The translations under genes were made by a program, and so were the position numbers. Shown in pieces: positions 1 through 11,170 of a stretch of DNA of 64,000 nucleotides (position 1 is the stretch's first letter; each line of letters begins with the position of its first letter). The notes beneath the pieces are model-generated. The model saw only the letters and a program-made list of their open reading frames with translations. It ran no database searches and had not been told where the DNA came from. Source of the stretch: Astragalus membranaceus (lineage: Eukaryota > Streptophyta > Magnoliopsida > Fabales > Fabaceae); the NCBI GenBank assembly GCA_039519185.1, contig CM076849.1, positions 105,852,077 through 105,916,076 on the forward strand, in the 5' to 3' direction.

Positions 1-1
1 G

Positions 2-2407
2 AACCGTATCTTCCATACTTACTTGGACCAGTTTGTGGTGGTATTCATCGATGATATTCTGGTCTACTCTAAGTCGGAAGAAGAGCATGCAGAGCATTTG
101 AGATTAGTGTTGGAGGTCCTGAAAGAGAAGAATTTGTATGCAAAGTTGTCTAAATGTGAATTCTTGTTGAAGGAAGTAAGTTTCCTTGGTCACGTCATTT
201 CAGGTAGTGGCATTGCGGTAGATCCGTCTAAAGTAGATGCTGTGTTGCAGTGGGAAGCCCCGAAGTCGGCTACCGAGATTAGGAGCTTTTTGGGGTTAGT
301 TGGTTATTATAGAAGGTTCATTGAAGGATTTTCTAAGTTAGCACTCCCGCTAACTCAGCTGACGTGCAAAGGTAAAGCTTTTGTGTGGGACGCTCGTTGT
401 GAAGAGAGTTTCGCCGAATTGAATAAGAGATTGACGACGTCTCCTATCTTGACATTGCCCAATCCGGGAGAATCTTTTGTGGTGTATTGTGATGCTTCCA
501 AGATGGGTTTAGGAGGTGTGCTTATGAAGAATGGGAAGGTAGTTGCTTATGCGTCGAGGCAGTTGAGGACTCATGAAAAGAATTATCCTACGCATGACTT
601 AGAGCTTGCTGCAGTTGTGTTTGTGCTGAAAATTTGGAGGCATTATCTTTATGGTTCTAGATTTGAAGTATTTAGTGACCATAAGAGTTTGAAGTATTTA
701 TTTGATCAGAAGGAATTGAATATGAGGCAACGACGGTGGTTGGAGTTATTGAAGGATTATGATTTCGGGTTAAATTATCATCCAGGAAGAGCTAATGTCG
801 TGGCTGATGCGTTAAGTCGAAAGACCTTACACATGTCGGCAATGATGGTTAAGGAGTTGGAATTAATTGAGCAGTTCAGAGATATGAGTTTGGTCTGTGA
901 AGTGACACCGCAGAGTGTCAGGTTGGGAATGTTGAAGATTAATAATGACTTTTTGGACAGTATCAGAGAAGCTCAGAAGTTGGATGTTAAGCTGGTGGAT
1001 TCGATGGTTGGAATCGATCAGTCTGAGAATAATGATTTCAAGCTGGATGCGCAAGGTGTGTTGAGGTTCCGTAATAGAATTTGTATTCCTGATGACGCGG
1101 AGATGAAGAAAGCAATTCTTGAAGAGAGTCATAGGAGTAAGTTGAGTATTCATCCGGGAGCTACTAAGATGTATCAGGACTTGAAGAAGTTGTTTTGGTG
1201 GCAAGGGATGAAGCGTGATGTAGCGCAGTTTGTGTATGCATGTTTAACTTGTCAGAAGTCGAAAGTTGAACATCAGGAGCCTGCAGGGTTGATGCAACCG
1301 TTAGAGGTTCCAGAATGGAAATGGGATAGTATTTCAATGGACTTTGTGACGGGATTGCCAAATACCGCGAGAGGTCATGATGCTATTTGGGTGATTGTTG
1401 ATAGGCTAACGAAGTCGGCTCATTTTGTTCCTATTAACATCACATATCCAGTGCCGAAGTTGGCAGAGATTTATATCCGAGAGATTGTGAAGCTGCATGG
1501 TGTTCCGCTATGTGTCGTTTCAGATAGGGATCCGAGGTTCACGTCTGATTTTTGGAGAAGTTTGCAAGCGGAGTTGGGTTCTAAGTTTAGGTTGAGTTCG
1601 GCGTATCACCCTCAGACGGATGGTCAGTCAGAGAGGACTATTCAGTCGTTGGAGGATTTGTTGAGAGCTTGTGTTCTGGAGCAAGGAGGTTCGTGGGATG
1701 CGTACCTTTCGTTGATAGAGTTCACTTACAATAACAGTTACCATTCTAGTATAGGGATGGCACCTTTTGAAGCGTTGTATGGTCGAAGATGTAGGACTCC
1801 TCTATGTTGGTATGAATCTGGGGAAAGTGTAGTACTTAGACCGGAAATTGTTCGAGAGACTACTGAGAAGGTGAGATTGATTCGGGAGAAGATGAAAGCC
1901 TCGCAAAGTAGACAGAAGAGTTACCATGATAAGCAAAGGAAGGATTTAGAATTTCAAGCAGGTGAGCATGTGTTTTTGAGAGTCACTCCAGTGACCGGTG
2001 TTGGACGCGCTTTGAAGTCTAAGAAGCTCACGCCTCGTTTTATCGGTCCGTATCAGATTTCGGAAAGAGTTGGAAATGTTGCTTATAGGGTGGCCTTGCC
2101 GCCTAATCTTTCGAACTTGCACGATGTGTTTCATGTGTCGCAACTTCGGAAGTATGTTTCAGATCCATCTCATGTAATTCATATGGATGATGTGCAAGTA
2201 CGGGATAATCTCACTGTGGAGACGATGCCTCTGCATATTGAAGATCATGAAGTGAAGACTCTTAGAGGCAAGGAGATCGCTTTGGTGAAAGTAGTCTGGC
2301 TGGGAGCTGCCAGAGAAAGCATGACGTGGGAGCTGGAAAGCAGGATGCGTGAGTCGTATCCAAAGTTGTTCGAACCAGGTAAATTTTCGAGGACGAAAAT
2401 ATTTTAA
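2..2407 (+). CDS. Ty3/gypsy chromovirus (Tekay/Del-like) pol, 3' part
   Basis: The frame is open from the window edge, so the 5' part (gag, protease, most of RT) lies outside. It starts inside the RT palm just before the FVVVFIDDILVYSKS motif, where FIDD holds the catalytic aspartates. It continues through RNase H (FVVYCDASKMGLGG), an integrase with an HHCC zinc domain (HRSKLSIHPGATKMY ... CLTCQKSK), the catalytic-core segments (SISMDFVTGLP, VVSDRDPRFTSDFW, HPQTDGQSERT) and a C-terminal chromodomain-like stretch (VKVVWLGAARESMTWELESRM). I see no internal stop. It is closely similar throughout to the complete minus-strand copy at 49904-54289, so both belong to one family. The polypurine tract and 3' LTR follow directly. 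Clade assignment is inference from motifs. Confidence 0.93.
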   Translation, partial: NRIFHTYLDQFVVVFIDDILVYSKSEEEHAEHLRLVLEVLKEKNLYAKLSKCEFLLKEVSFLGHVISGSGIAVDPSKVDAVLQWEAPKSATEIRSFLGLVGYYRRFIEGFSKLALPLTQLTCKGKAFVWDARCEESFAELNKRLTTSPILTLPNPGESFVVYCDASKMGLGGVLMKNGKVVAYASRQLRTHEKNYPTHDLELAAVVFVLKIWRHYLYGSRFEVFSDHKSLKYLFDQKELNMRQRRWLELLKDYDFGLNYHPGRANVVADALSRKTLHMSAMMVKELELIEQFRDMSLVCEVTPQSVRLGMLKINNDFLDSIREAQKLDVKLVDSMVGIDQSENNDFKLDAQGVLRFRNRICIPDDAEMKKAILEESHRSKLSIHPGATKMYQDLKKLFWWQGMKRDVAQFVYACLTCQKSKVEHQEPAGLMQPLEVPEWKWDSISMDFVTGLPNTARGHDAIWVIVDRLTKSAHFVPINITYPVPKLAEIYIREIVKLHGVPLCVVSDRDPRFTSDFWRSLQAELGSKFRLSSAYHPQTDGQSERTIQSLEDLLRACVLEQGGSWDAYLSLIEFTYNNSYHSSIGMAPFEALYGRRCRTPLCWYESGESVVLRPEIVRETTEKVRLIREKMKASQSRQKSYHDKQRKDLEFQAGEHVFLRVTPVTGVGRALKSKKLTPRFIGPYQISERVGNVAYRVALPPNLSNLHDVFHVSQLRKYVSDPSHVIHMDDVQVRDNLTVETMPLHIEDHEVKTLRGKEIALVKVVWLGAARESMTWELESRMRESYPKLFEPGKFSRTKIF

Positions 2408-2419
2408 GTGGGGGAGAGT
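2407..2419 (+). other. Polypurine tract of the first chromovirus
   Basis: The purine run AGTGGGGGAGAGT directly precedes the LTR start TGTAACGCCC. It is the expected plus-strand DNA primer site, and the same tract is found in the complete copy at 49892-49903. Confidence 0.8.
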
Positions 2420-2938
2420 TGTAACGCCCTAAAATTTAATTAATTATTTAATTGAATTGTTTGGGAATTTAATTGGTAGAAAAATAATAAAATAATAATA
2501 ATGCTAGTATATGTGGACCTATTGTTGAGGTTGGGATTATTAAAATGGGAAGTATTAGTGAGGCCCATGATTAAGTCGCATAAGCTAAGGAAAAGCCCAT
2601 AGGATTAAATGAGCATATAAGGGATTAGGTTAGGGTTTTGCTCATTTAGAAGGATCAAAAAAATAGAATTGGAGAGAAGAGAAGAGAGAAGAGGCGCGGC
2701 GAAGAGGAGAGAGAGCTAGGGCAAGGCTTCGAGTTCTCCAAAGGCTAAGGTAAGGGTGGGGTTCTATCTCTATAATTGGGTGTAAGAAAGGCTCTATGTA
2801 GAAAGGTCGATGGAACCCTAGGTGTGATTAAGTTAGAAGACCCTAGTTGTAGGTATTGAATTTTTATATGATGATTGAACATGATTGATGATGATTGAAC
2901 GTGCTTGATGATGTTTTGGAATCGAAATTCTGGTCATG

Positions 2939-3442
2939 GGCGCCCTGGGCGCCATTTTTGATGTTGCTGTCTAGGCGCCGTCCCTGTCTATGTCGCTGGG
3001 CGCCCTCCTGGGTGCCGTTCTGTGCGTGTGTTGTGGTCTGGGCGCCATGGGCGCTGTTCCTGAAAATGTTGCTGGGCGCCAAGGGCGCCACCCTGTTGTG
3101 TTGCGGTCCTGCAGGTACCTGGCGCATAGGGCGCCAAGGGCGGTCAAGTATTGGCTGCCCGATTGCGATGTTGCTGTGTCTCCTGGCGCATGGGCGCCAA
3201 GGGCGCCAAGATTTGGCTGCCCAGTTGCTGTTGTTGCGTGCTGTGTCTGGCGCAGGGGCGCCATGGGCGCCTAAATCAGGCTGCCTTGTGCTGTGTTGCG
3301 TAGCTGGGCGCCAAGGGCGCCAGTTTGGCTGCTGGAAGCCATGGGCGCCAGTTTGGCTTCCCGTTGTGCTGCTGGGCGCCATGGGTGCCAGTTTGGCTGC
3401 CAATTGTGTTGCTTGGCGCAGTGGGCGCCAAGGGCGCCAAGT
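2939..3442 (+). repeat. GGCGCC-rich palindrome array inside the LTR
   Basis: About 18 copies of the palindrome GGCGCC occur in 500 bp, many as doublets of the form GGCGCC-AAG-GGCGCC (9-bp period), embedded in otherwise AT-rich LTR sequence. The related full-length element at 46824-57160 has a smaller version of the same motif in both LTRs (around 48900-48945 and 56168-56213). Confidence 0.85.
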
Positions 3443-3509
3443 GTTGCTGCCCAAATGTGAATTTCACGACTGTTATTTAAAATGAGGTTGAATATGTGAT
3501 TAGGCCCAA

Positions 3510-3610
3510 AGTTGCCAAAATGTTGAAAGTTGCTAAAATATTGCGATGTTGCTAAAATGTTGAAAGTTGCTAAAATATTGCGATGTTGCCAAAATGTTGA
3601 AAATTGCTAA
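3510..3610 (+). repeat. Short tandem repeat in the LTR (about 42-bp unit)
   Basis: Two to three imperfect copies of a unit containing GTTGCTAAAATATTGCGAT and AAAATGTTGAAAG follow each other. There is no coding content. Confidence 0.7.
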
Positions 3611-4506
3611 GTTGTAAATTGTTGACGACGAAGGTTGTACGAAGACGAATTTTCCTCTATTCATTGGCAGGTGATGTGTCGTAGGCCTACAGCCAATGTT
3701 GCTTTCCGATGTTGTTGCGTTGCTATGCAACCGTTGTTATTTGTTTGTGCATGTACATAGCGTCGCATGCATAGCATATTTTTACGATGGAGCTATGCTC
3801 AAACCACGATGGCCTGGATTGGCAAACCACGACGACGATGTTGCGATGTTGATGCCCCTATTTACGGGCTTGAATTATGGTACCACATGCATTATAGGGC
3901 GGTGGCCCTGAGTTAAGTCACATTTCGCATTATGTGCATACTTATGTGATTGAGATGATTTGACCGCTGTTAAGTGATGAATTGACCTGAATTACATATT
4001 GTTTTTCATATATCCGATTATATAGTGCGATATCTCACCCCTTCTGTTTGAATGTTACCCCAATGTTGGTAACGTGCAGGTAATCCCGAATGAAGGCAGT
4101 TCACCTTCGTTTGATCGAGTCGGTGTCGTCGCTCTGATATGTAACACTCGGGGGGAATGAACACGCGTTTTAATACTGTTTGCCTTGTTATTTCGTTGTT
4201 GGAGCTTTAAGCTGTTATGTTGCTATTTTGATGTTTTCTGAGCTGTCTTGAGTTGTTAAGACGCATCGATTATTTAATTTGACTTGTTGTGAATCCGCTG
4301 CATAGTTTTTTTTAAAGATGAATTATTTCTGAGGATTAAAGTGGTTGTTGTATCGGTACATCCAAACGTGTTATATAACTGTTTCAAAAGCGAATTAACT
4401 CGTTATTTTCACGAAGTAAATGTGGCACTCCATTGTTTGTTGAAGAAGATTTTTATGAACTCTGATATTTTTGCATTATTTTGCCGGGTAGAAATGGGGT
4501 GTTACA

Positions 4507-5683
4507 ACCTTTATAAGAGAAGCGCCAACGGGGTGTTATTACGATACCTCAAGAGGAAGGATGCTTATATCGTAATGGCACAAATCCATGCAGGAATTTG
4601 TGGTGCCCATAGGTCTGGCCCCATCATGAAGTGGCTCATCTACCGACACGGATACTATTGACCGGCGATCACAGCCGATTGTTTCCAGTTTGCCAAGGGA
4701 TGTGAGGCTTGCCAACTGCACGGGCCAATCCGGAGAGTGCCGGCGGACGAGCTACATCCCATTGTCAAGCCTTGGCCATTTCGAGGGTGGTCCATGGATC
4801 TAATCGGTAAGATATACCCTCCGAGCTCCAAGGGCCACAATTTCATTATTGTCGCCACCGATTACTTCACTAAGTGGTTGGAAGCCATGCCCCTGAGAAT
4901 GTCAGTCAGGCCACGGTGATTAGATTCATAGAGAACCAGATCATATACAAATTTGGTATCCTTGAAACCATCACGGTCGATCAAGGCATAATGTTCACCA
5001 GGGAACAAGTGGTGGCCTTTGCTCAAGACTATGGCATCAAGATGAGACACTCATCTCCCTATTATGCCTAGGCTAATGGACAAGCAGAGGCTACTAACAA
5101 AATCATCATTGAACTCATCAAGAAAAACATAGAGGACAAGCCTCAATGGTGGCATGAAACCCTCAATAAGGTTCTATAGGCTATGAAAAATTCTAAGTCC
5201 ACGGCCACGAGGGAAACTCCCTATCGTTTAGTCTACGGGCAGGATGCCGCGCTACCACTGGAAATCAGTGTGGCATCATTAAGGGTGACTCGGCAGCACT
5301 CCCTTGGTATGGATGAATACCAACAAACCATGTTGATGGAGTTGGACTCGGTGGATGATGACAGGCTGGCTGCCCTCAGCAGGATTGAAATGAATAAAGC
5401 CAAAACGACCCGAGCCTACAACAAACATGTCAAATCGAAGAAGTTTGTTGAGGGTGACCTGGTGTGGAAGGCTATTTTTCCACTAGGGAAGAAAGATCCC
5501 CAGTTTGGCAAGGGGTCCCCAAATTGGGATGGGCCCTACATCGTTAGTGAGGTATACAAAGATGGGGCATACCGTCTAATCACTCTAGACGGAGAGGAAT
5601 TTGAAACGAAAATAAATGGAAAGTATCTCAAAGCGTATTATCCTACTCTATGGAAAAATATGCAAGGGAAAGAAAGTTGGTAA
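4507..5683 (+). pseudogene. Degenerate Ty3/gypsy (Tat/Retand-type) integrase
   Basis: Broken reading frames together spell an integrase: the pre-core segment (YKRSANGVLLRYLKRKD), the zinc-binding region (QIHAGICGAHRSG, CEACQLHG), the first catalytic-core segment (WPFRGWSMDLIGKIYP, FIIVATDYFTKWLEAMP), the second region (TVDQGIMFTREQ) and the third (ANGQAEATNKIIIELIKK), then the C-terminal part ending at 5683. Stops lie at about 4660, 4919, 5071 and 5179, with frame changes. It begins abruptly at the chromovirus LTR edge, so its upstream half was displaced by that insertion. The GxxWPFRGWxMDLIGxI type is characteristic of the Tat lineage; this is family knowledge and I could not test it by a search. 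Confidence 0.8.
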
Positions 5684-5897
5684 TTATAAATAGATAATCG
5701 TCAAAGTGGCTCGCCACACACCGGCGGTCTAGTGATAAACACAGCAGTGTACAAATATATAGGTCCCAATCTCACTCAACCCTCTCCCCATCAGCAACAT
5801 GCAAGACAAGCAGCAGAAGCATACTGCACTATGTCTGCCACCACAGCTTCAATCTCCATCGCTATAGACTCATCTGTCTCAACAACAGCAGCCTCGC

Positions 5898-6830
5898 CTA
5901 AGATCTCCAAGCCTTCGGATGGGGGATTTGGCAATGGGCACGCTTCTGATACTGGCGCTCCATCTCCTCACCAGCGTCATCCCTGAGGATTGTTACCTCG
6001 GCAGTAGGGGCGTTGTTGGGAGGTGGAAGAGTAGGAGAGAGAGGGGGCTCACCTACTGCAGCCTCGACAATGGCAGGAGCATCAACAACCTCTGGAACTA
6101 CCTGGGCGAGGGCTTTCTCATAATAGGCCCTTAAAGCTCCCCATTCCTCGGCGATCCACACCAAAGCAGCACGGCTGATATCGAGGTCCGCTTCCAGGCC
6201 AGGTTGGAGAGGCAAGAGGTGGCCAAGATGAGGATCTAGGGTAGAGCTGCAGTGGAAGAGATTGGCCATGGCTGTGGAAATGATTATGACTGTATCTGCG
6301 GCCGCTGAATGCTGAGGAGTGAGAGAGGCCAACTCAGCCCGAAGTGAGGTGATCTGTTCTTCTAAACCTTGATGCGACAAGCTATCCCTTTCAGCTCGGC
6401 CAAAGTCTCCTGTTTTGTCTGGCTAAGGGTATTGAAGGTCACCCGATAGCCCTCCTTCTCAGCCCGATAGGAATCCAATCGTTGAAGGGTAGTTGCAGCT
6501 TGGTTCCGAGTAGCCTTCACCCGCTCGTATTAACTCGAGATGTCCCCCAATTGAAGGGCCACCGCTTCCAAGATGACCCTTTTGGTGGAAGGGATATTAG
6601 GAGACTTAGAAACCCGAAAGAGTGTAGCTCTGAGTCTGGCCACCTCATCAGGATCTGTTGGAAACTCGCCAGCCAGAGCTGCCTCCACTTGGGCAAGATC
6701 CATTTATAAGGAGGAGGCGGCCACCTCTGGAACATCCAGACTTGCGAAGTACCGCTCCAACTCTTCATCATTAACCGTGCTAGTGGGATCGTGGGTAGTT
6801 ACTCCGCCCCTTTAGGGATTAGGAAGCAAT
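5898..6830 (-). pseudogene. Decayed antisense ORF downstream of the Tat-type integrase
   Basis: On the strand opposite to the integrase a glutamate/leucine/alanine-rich protein can be read in two linked frames. The upstream part (about 6770-6390) holds DEELERYFASLDVPEVAAS and LAQVEAALAGEFPTDPDEVA and is broken by two stops. After a frame change, the downstream 160-aa part (6380-5898) holds LEEQITSLRAELASLTPQ, RAYYEKALAQVV and a proline-rich tail. Coiled-coil-like heptads are apparent. Several Tat-lineage elements are known to carry an extra antisense ORF between pol and the 3' LTR, which fits position and strand. Its function is unknown. It is clearly non-functional here. Confidence 0.6.
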
Positions 6831-7328
6831 GAGAGACGTTGATCTCAGATTGATCCCACGGCAGGCAAATGATGGCTCGCGTAGTGGTCGAGGAGGGCCT
6901 GTGTATATATATAGCAATAGAGTAAATGTAAAGGACACACATCAATCAATAAAAACTCTACGTTTATTTCAATTTATCTTCTTTTACCGCACTTTATCTT
7001 TACTTTACGCATTAGGTCAGTAGTATAATCCAACCCTCGTGTCCCATTCACCCAACCTGACCCTTTCTAGAGGAGTCAGGATACCCACAGTCGAGGAGCA
7101 GAGTTCCCTCATCGGCGCAATTGCTTGAAGAACAGAGGAATCAAAGGTTGTCCAAACCTCTGGCCGACCCCACGGCTAGGACCTAAGAGTTTGAAGACAA
7201 CAGAAATATACGAGCGGAAGCATAAAACTAAATCTCTATGGCTGAACAATCTACCAACATGTATCTGAAGCAAATGAGCAAACAATGACATTGAGAATCT
7301 CAGTAAAGTTTCCCACACAACTTATCTA
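6831..7328. other. Non-coding 3' part of the Tat-type element (probable)
   Basis: There is no convincing gene. It holds a TATATATA stretch near 6904 and pyrimidine-rich sequence. On position this is the region between the antisense ORF and the 3' LTR, or part of that LTR. It ends at the LINE TSD ACTTATCTA (7320-7328). Confidence 0.4.
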
Positions 7329-7329
7329 A

Positions 7330-8779
7330 AAAGAAAGCACGCATATTGGTACCCGTGATATTTCTGATCATTGTCCTATTTGGCTACTTCGTTCTTCTAT
7401 AGATTTGGGTCCCAAACCGTTTTGTGTTTTTAGTGAGTGGTTTGAGCATATTGAGTTTCAACTTTATGTGAGAAGTTGTTGGACTTATTTCTTTATTTCA
7501 GTTTATAACGCGTATATTGTAAAGGATAAATTTAGGTTGCTGAAAGAGAAGTCAAAGAAATGGAATAAAGATTTTTTTGGGCGTTTAGATTTGAATGCTG
7601 AATCTCTGATTATGTATTTAAATTCTTTGGATCAAGCTCTCTATGATAACATGGACAGTGCGACAGTGTTGGAAAGAAATGAAGTTTCAGATCGCTTTTG
7701 GAAAGATATTCATTTGAAAGAATCTTTCTTGGCTCAAAAGTCTAGAGATTGGTGGATCAAAGAAGAGAATATGACCTTAAAGTATTTCCAATCTCTTATG
7801 AAATACAGAAGGAGGGGTAATTTTGTGTTGTTGGACGAGAATGGAGGTTTAATTGAAGATGTTGGCTTGTTTAATGATGAAGTTAAGAGGCAGTTTGAGA
7901 AGTGCTTCAGAGAAACTATGTCAAATAGACCCACCTTCGGTGGCATTCAGTTTAAGAAGGTGTCTCATGAAGATAATGTGTTGTTTGGTGGAACTGTTCT
8001 CTGAAGTGGAGATAAGGACGTAGGTGTGGAATTGTGATGGAGATAAAGCCCCCGGGTCTTGATGGCTTCAACATTAGATTCATTAAGGAATGTTTGGATT
8101 TTTTAAAAGAGGATATTATCACTTTTTTCACTGAACCTCACTTCAAAGCAACCCTGCCCAAGCCAATCGCGGCTTCGTTCATTGCTCTAACCCCTACGAA
8201 TGATCATCTGCAAGGTTTGGGTGAGTATACCCCTATTTGTTTGATTGGTTGTCTTTATAAGATTTTGGCAAAAGTTTTGGTTAACAGAATTAAGAGGGTT
8301 TTTCCAAAAATCATCTCTAGTTGTCAATCGGCCTTTCTAGGTGGTAGGCAGAGTTTGGATGGCGTGGTGGTTGTTAATGAGATTGTAGATTTTGCTAAGC
8401 GTAACAAAGATGAGTTCCTGCAATTTAAGGTTGATTTTGAGAAGGCATATGATTCTATGTCATGGGATTTCTTGCTTTATATGATGGAAATGATGGGGTT
8501 TGCAGCGGGGTGGATTCAGTGTATGAAGGTCTTTATTTGTTCGACCTATTCGTATGTGCTATTCAATGGTAGTCCAACCAATGGTTTCAATTTTTATAGA
8601 GGTATCAGGCAGGAGGATCCCCTGTCCCCTTTCCTTTTCCATATTGTGACTGGAGGTTTGTCTGCTTTGGTTGGGAAGGTTGTGAAAATCGGGGATTTTC
8701 AAAGCTACTTAGTGCACGATAACTTGTAGTTCTCCCTTATGTAGTTTGTTGATGATACTATTGTGATGGGAAGGCCACA
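7330..8779 (+). pseudogene. LINE endonuclease end and reverse transcriptase, broken
   Basis: The first frame (to 8004) begins with the C-terminal endonuclease motif ISDHCPIW and continues through the linker (KSRDWWIKEENMTLKYF). After a frame change at about 8004-8034 the RT follows: PPGLDGFNIRFIKECLDFL, CLIGCLYKILAKVLVNRIK, SAFLGGRQSLDGVVV, FKVDFEKAYDSMSWDFL and IRQEDPLSPFLF. A stop at 8727 and another at 8742 come just before the catalytic FVDD (about 8745-8760). The GIRQ-E-DPLSP form replaces the usual G before DPLSP. Order and motifs are typical for plant L1-type LINE ORF2. Confidence 0.88.
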
Positions 8780-9639
8780 TGGGATAATTTGTGGAATATC
8801 AAGACTATTCTTATGAGATTTGAGCTTGTTTTGAGATTGAAGGTTAACTTTCACAAAAGCAAGCTTATGTGCATCAATATTCCGACCGATATTTTGGAGG
8901 CAACATCAATTTTCCTCAATTGTAGAATCGAGTAAATTCCTTTCAAATTCTTGGGGATTCCGGTGGGTGTTAATCCCAGGTGGGAAGCAACTTGGAAGCT
9001 GGTGTTGGATATGCTTCGCAAAAGGCTATCATCTTAGAAAGGTTGCACTTTATCTATTGGTGGACGGTAACGCTCATTAACTCGGATTTGAATAGTGTTC
9101 CTTTAAATCTCTTTTCTTTTTACAAGGCATCGAGTTAGTGGTTCTTAATTCCATGATTAAGAGTCAAAGGGACTTTTTGTGGGGCGTCAACGAAGGAGAT
9201 AGAGCGATGTATTGGGTTTGAAATGCGAGCTGGAGGGATTTGTTACTATATAGATATGGTGATGTTGCTTCAATTTTTCAAATGGACCAGATGCATATAT
9301 TCAAGGAGGAACTAAGGATTCTTTGAGGTGGCGAGATTTTTTGCGTTTGGGGTTTGATATTTTTTATGCAGTGTGGTTTGGTTCGTGTATTAGACTCGGG
9401 TTAGGGGACATAAGCTCTATTAATTTCTGGCAGCATCATTAGTTGGGACATGCACCATTGTATCGAGTATTTTCTAATTTGTTTGAAAGTTGAGAAGCCC
9501 AAGAACCGAAGATTGCATCTTTGGGAGAGTGGGTTGATAATGTTCAAATTTGGCAATGTTGGTTAGCTTGGACAAATGTTTCTAATCCTATTCGTGCTGA
9601 GGAAGCTGATAGTTTGAGCGCCATTTTGTCATAGGTGAA

Positions 9640-10304
9640 GTCGGTTTACGACGAGGCAGGCAAGTGGATTTGGACGCTGGAAGCCTCCAAAATTTTCTCG
9701 TTGCGTTCCTGCTACCGTCATCGGGTGGAGCTGTCTTTGGTCGGAGGAGTTGTCTTTGGTCGGAGGAGCTGATACCGACCTACAAGGGGTGCTTACGGAT
9801 CGATGGAGATCTGTTATTCCGTCCAAAGTCTTAATTTTTGGGTGGCGTCTGTTGATAAATTCTTTTCTCACCCGTGATCTTCTCCTTCATAGGCATGTTT
9901 TATCTATAAAGGAAGGCGCTATTTGTCCTCTGTGCCTGGATCATAGGGAGGATGCGTATCATTTATTTGTCAATTGCAGGTTTGCAGCTGAAATTTGGTC
10001 ACATATTCTGCCGTGGATGCAGCAACCACTTTTTGATTTTTACAATATTATTGATCATTTCAAGTGGGTTGGGAAGGCTTGTGTTCCGAAGAAGGCCAAG
10101 AAGGTTAAGCATCTCATTTGATTGACTACTTGTTGGTGTATCTGGCCGTCTCAGAACGCTTTTGTTTTTAGGAACCAGGAAGTTAGCATTAGCTATGTTG
10201 TCACTCACATTAAATGTTTATCATGGAGTTTGTTCATCTATAGGGAGGATAGTCAACTAGCTTTTCTGTTTCTAGTTGGTGAGATAATCTCATTTTGTGC
10301 CTAA
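9640..10304 (+). pseudogene. LINE C-terminal zinc-binding (zf-RVT) region
   Basis: The frame at 9750-10121 holds PSKVLIFGWRLLINSFLTRD, the metal-binding pattern CPLCLDHREDAYHLFVNC and a following WSHILPWM. This is the zf-RVT domain found downstream of RT in plant LINEs. A short second frame (10122-10304) continues with LTTCWCIWPSQNAFVF-type sequence. A local duplication of GTCTTTGGTCGGAGGAG (9733-9768) disturbs the frame just upstream. The part between RT and this domain (8780-9640) is too broken to annotate. Confidence 0.75.
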
Positions 10305-10394
10305 ACAATATATGACTCGTCATTGTTGTTATGGTTTGAGCACCCCTAGTGCTCCTTCAATGAATCATTGTTTATCACAAAAAAGACTTATCTA

Positions 10395-11170
10395 GCCAAT
10401 GCAGTTCTAAGTTATAAATCAACTCATAAATACTTCATAAATAAACTCGTAATCTTTTAGAAGGATTGGACCAACTACCAAGTGGTAGTAAACCAGGATA
10501 AATCACTTGTGTCATTTACTTGCTTTCATTTATTTTCATATTCTTATTTTTTCACAAAAAGGTTTTGAAAACAAAATTTTAGAATTTTTTTTATTGAAAG
10601 CATGGTGATGACATTTTGATCTACGTTCGAGACGATAGCATGCAAGAAAATTTGATCCCATGTCCAATATGCATGGTTGGTGGCAGGGCAAGATTTGGTG
10701 CCATAAAAAATCCAAGAAGGTCAGAACTAATAAGATTGATTGTTCCCCAAGCTAATAAGATCATAACTAATAAGATTTGGTGCCATAAAAAAATCCAAGA
10801 AGGTCATAATATGCAAGATTTTTCCCCATGCTGGAAAATTGGAACCCGCCGTTGTCACTTCTAATTCCATTTTTTTCCCTCGTTACCGTTCTGGCAGAAA
10901 AATTGGAAAATTTCGTTTGTAATTACTGGCGGAAATTCCGCCGGATTTTTTCCCTCGGGGCCAAAATCCTACTAGCGTTTTACCGATGACCAAAATCCAG
11001 CGGAAAAGTGACATTTTCGACGGCTTTCGTGCATTTCCTCCAGATTTTTTCGTTGGTAGTGAATAAATTTCTTGTAGTTGATCTGTACCGTATCTCCTGC
11101 CTTGTATCTGATCTTGGATACTTGGTCCGATCCGAGATAGTTGGTAGAAGTGTCCTTGGTCAATCCGAGT
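10395..11170. other. Non-coding DNA after the LINE
   Basis: I see no gene. It is AT-rich with a poly-T stretch near 10585 and a local tandem duplication, listed separately. Short frames at 10883-11203 have no recognisable motif. Confidence 0.5.
10690..10815 (+). repeat. Tandem duplication, period about 82 bp
   Basis: The segment AAGATTTGGTGCCATAAAAA-ATCCAAGAAGGTCA occurs at about 10690 and again at about 10772 with one extra A, so it is a recent local duplication. Confidence 0.75.

Larger units (their letters stand above)
2420..4506 (+). mobile_element. 3' LTR of the first chromovirus (2087 bp)
   Basis: It starts TGTAACGCCCTAAAA after the polypurine tract and ends GGGTAGAAATGGGGTGTTACA-type, giving the short terminal inverted repeat TGTAAC/GTTACA. 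Both ends match the LTR ends of the complete element at 46824-57160. It holds the GGCGCC array (2939-3442), a short tandem repeat (3510-3610) and no convincing gene; the roughly 200-aa open frames across the GC-rich part are repeat artefacts. Downstream sequence begins abruptly inside a foreign integrase, so this element inserted into an older Tat-type element. The TSD cannot be checked because the other end is outside the window. Confidence 0.88.
7329..10385 (+). mobile_element. 5'-truncated LINE (non-LTR retrotransposon)
   Basis: The element is flanked by the 9-bp direct repeat ACTTATCTA (7320-7328 and 10386-10394), which fits a LINE target-site duplication. It starts inside the endonuclease and runs through RT, a zinc-binding zf-RVT domain and a short 3' UTR. 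It ends with the plant-LINE-like tail (GTGCTCC, TCAATGAATCATTG, TTATCACAAAAAAG). Many stops and frame changes show it is dead. A related 3' tail lies at 28605-28880. Confidence 0.88.

Noticed and set aside
2895..3485. Long overlapping open frames on both strands (up to 196 codons) in the LTR
   Set aside because: They follow the GGCGCC array, occur in several frames at once and have repetitive composition; no protein family recognised.
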